Notes under the pieces: model-generated | What the model was told of the DNA's origin: nothing | Database searches by the model: none | What the model saw: the letters and a program-made list of their open reading frames with translations, nothing else | Program-made: the position numbers and the translations under genes | NCBI GenBank assembly: GCA_013696015.1 | Contig: JACCZI010000045.1 | Span: 1 to 5,021 of the forward strand | Length of the DNA: 5,021 bases | From: Nocardioidaceae bacterium | GTDB taxonomy: Bacteria; Actinomycetota; Actinomycetes; Propionibacteriales; Nocardioidaceae | Direction of reading: 5' to 3' | Shown here: piece after piece, positions 4,542 through 5,021 of the stretch | Layout: every line of letters starts with the position of its first letter | Position numbering within the stretch: position 1 is the stretch's first letter

Positions 4542-5021
4542 TGGATGCCCCGTGCTGGTCGCTCAGCACTCGGGAGCTGGCCGAGTTGACCTGCCAGGCC
4601 GGCCACGCGGTGACCGCGATGGCCGAGCTGCGGCTGCGGTTGATCGCCGCCGCCGATGTCGCAGACGTCGGGGCGGCGAACGGTGCCACCTCCACCACCG
4701 GATGGCTGGCCCACGTCGACCGGGCCCGACGCAACGATGCGGCCGCCGACGTGCGCCTGGCCAAAGCGCTGGACACCACCTGCGAAGCCACCCGGAGGGC
4801 GTTGCTGCTCGGACGGGTCAACCCCGCCCAGGCCCTGGTCATCACCACCGCGCTCACAGACCTGCCCGGATGGATTGGGGAGGCCAAACGCGCCGAGGCC
4901 GAGACATGGCTGCTCGATCACGCCGCCGAGTTCGGCCCCGACGAGCTGCGGCTGCTCGCCCGCCGCATCTGGGAAGTCATCGATCCCGACGGCGCCGACG
5001 AGCGCGACGGCAAACTGCTGG
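4487..5021 (+). CDS. DUF222 / 13E12 repeat family protein (probable HNH nuclease), N-terminal part
   Basis: The 178 visible residues are the N-terminal DUF222 helical region typical of the actinobacterial 13E12 repeat family, whose members usually end in an HNH endonuclease domain; that part lies beyond the right edge. Supporting stretches are HPVAACLDAVQAAL (2-15), AVTAMAELRLRLIAAAD (41-57), GATSTTGWLAHVDRARR (66-82, the characteristic 'GA.s...wLA...r' segment), LLLGRVNPAQALVIT (106-120, family 'l..G.v...qa..i') and EFGPDELRLLARRIWEVIDPDG (split: EFGPDELRLL 148-157, ARRIWEVIDPDG 158-169). GTG 4487 is the first usable in-frame start, with a weak GGTGG ten bases upstream; ATG 4541 is another option. 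The natural start may instead be the leaderless GTG 4431, out of frame by one base. The function is unknown; these genes are often multicopy, and some are SOS-induced. Confidence 0.85.
   Translation, partial: MHPVAACLDAVQAALAEVMDAPCWSLSTRELAELTCQAGHAVTAMAELRLRLIAAADVADVGAANGATSTTGWLAHVDRARRNDAAADVRLAKALDTTCEATRRALLLGRVNPAQALVITTALTDLPGWIGEAKRAEAETWLLDHAAEFGPDELRLLARRIWEVIDPDGADERDGKLL

Noticed and set aside
4405..4921. Minus-strand open frames of 160 codons opposite the DUF222 gene
   Set aside because: They are Ser/Ala/Gly-rich with no motif; the plus-strand frame matches the DUF222 family throughout.
1..5021. tRNA genes, CRISPR arrays, insertion-sequence ends or attachment sites
   Set aside because: I found no cloverleaf, no regularly spaced repeats, no transposase or integrase motifs and no terminal inverted repeats flanked by target duplications.

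Overview
The window is high-GC DNA with GTG starts and dense, mostly minus-strand coding. It looks like a chromosomal segment of an actinobacterium. The nearest feel is Nocardioides or another Propionibacteriales genus, but that is inference from protein style and not a database result. In actinobacteria the usual gene order here is truB, ribF, rpsO, pnp, and most of that order is preserved.

Read along the minus strand, from high to low coordinates, the genes are: a GNAT-family N-acetyltransferase (3526-4326); ribF, the bifunctional riboflavin kinase/FAD synthetase (2461-3411); a six-helix membrane protein of unknown function (1429-2442), 18 nt behind ribF and in the same frame; rpsO for ribosomal protein S15 (919-1188); and the N-terminal 223 codons of pnp (1-670), which runs off the left edge. 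The rpsO-pnp intergenic region is dense in RNA secondary structure. It carries a terminator-like hairpin after rpsO, a multi-stem element that may be the Actino-pnp leader type with two mutually exclusive pairings, and two hairpins just before the pnp Shine-Dalgarno sequence. This fits the autoregulation and RNase III processing known for rpsO-pnp operons elsewhere.

At the right edge a plus-strand gene of the DUF222/HNH (13E12 repeat) family diverges from the acetyltransferase gene and runs off the window. Its upstream region is the most interesting part. It holds a near-consensus actinobacterial LexA/SOS box (4383-4398), then a TANNNT -10 hexamer (4419-4424), then a GTG exactly six bases later (4431), the layout of a leaderless SOS-controlled gene. 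That GTG is out of frame with the DUF222 coding frame. A short ACCG tandem repeat lies just after it, and one additional 4-bp unit would restore a continuous frame. A second, unrelated dyad (ACTGTGG-N6-CCACAGT) sits nearer the acetyltransferase start.

No tRNA, CRISPR array, insertion sequence or prophage signal was found. No gene-free stretch exceeds 300 bases. The longest gaps, about 250 nt before pnp and about 240 nt before rpsO, are described below as leader, promoter and terminator regions.
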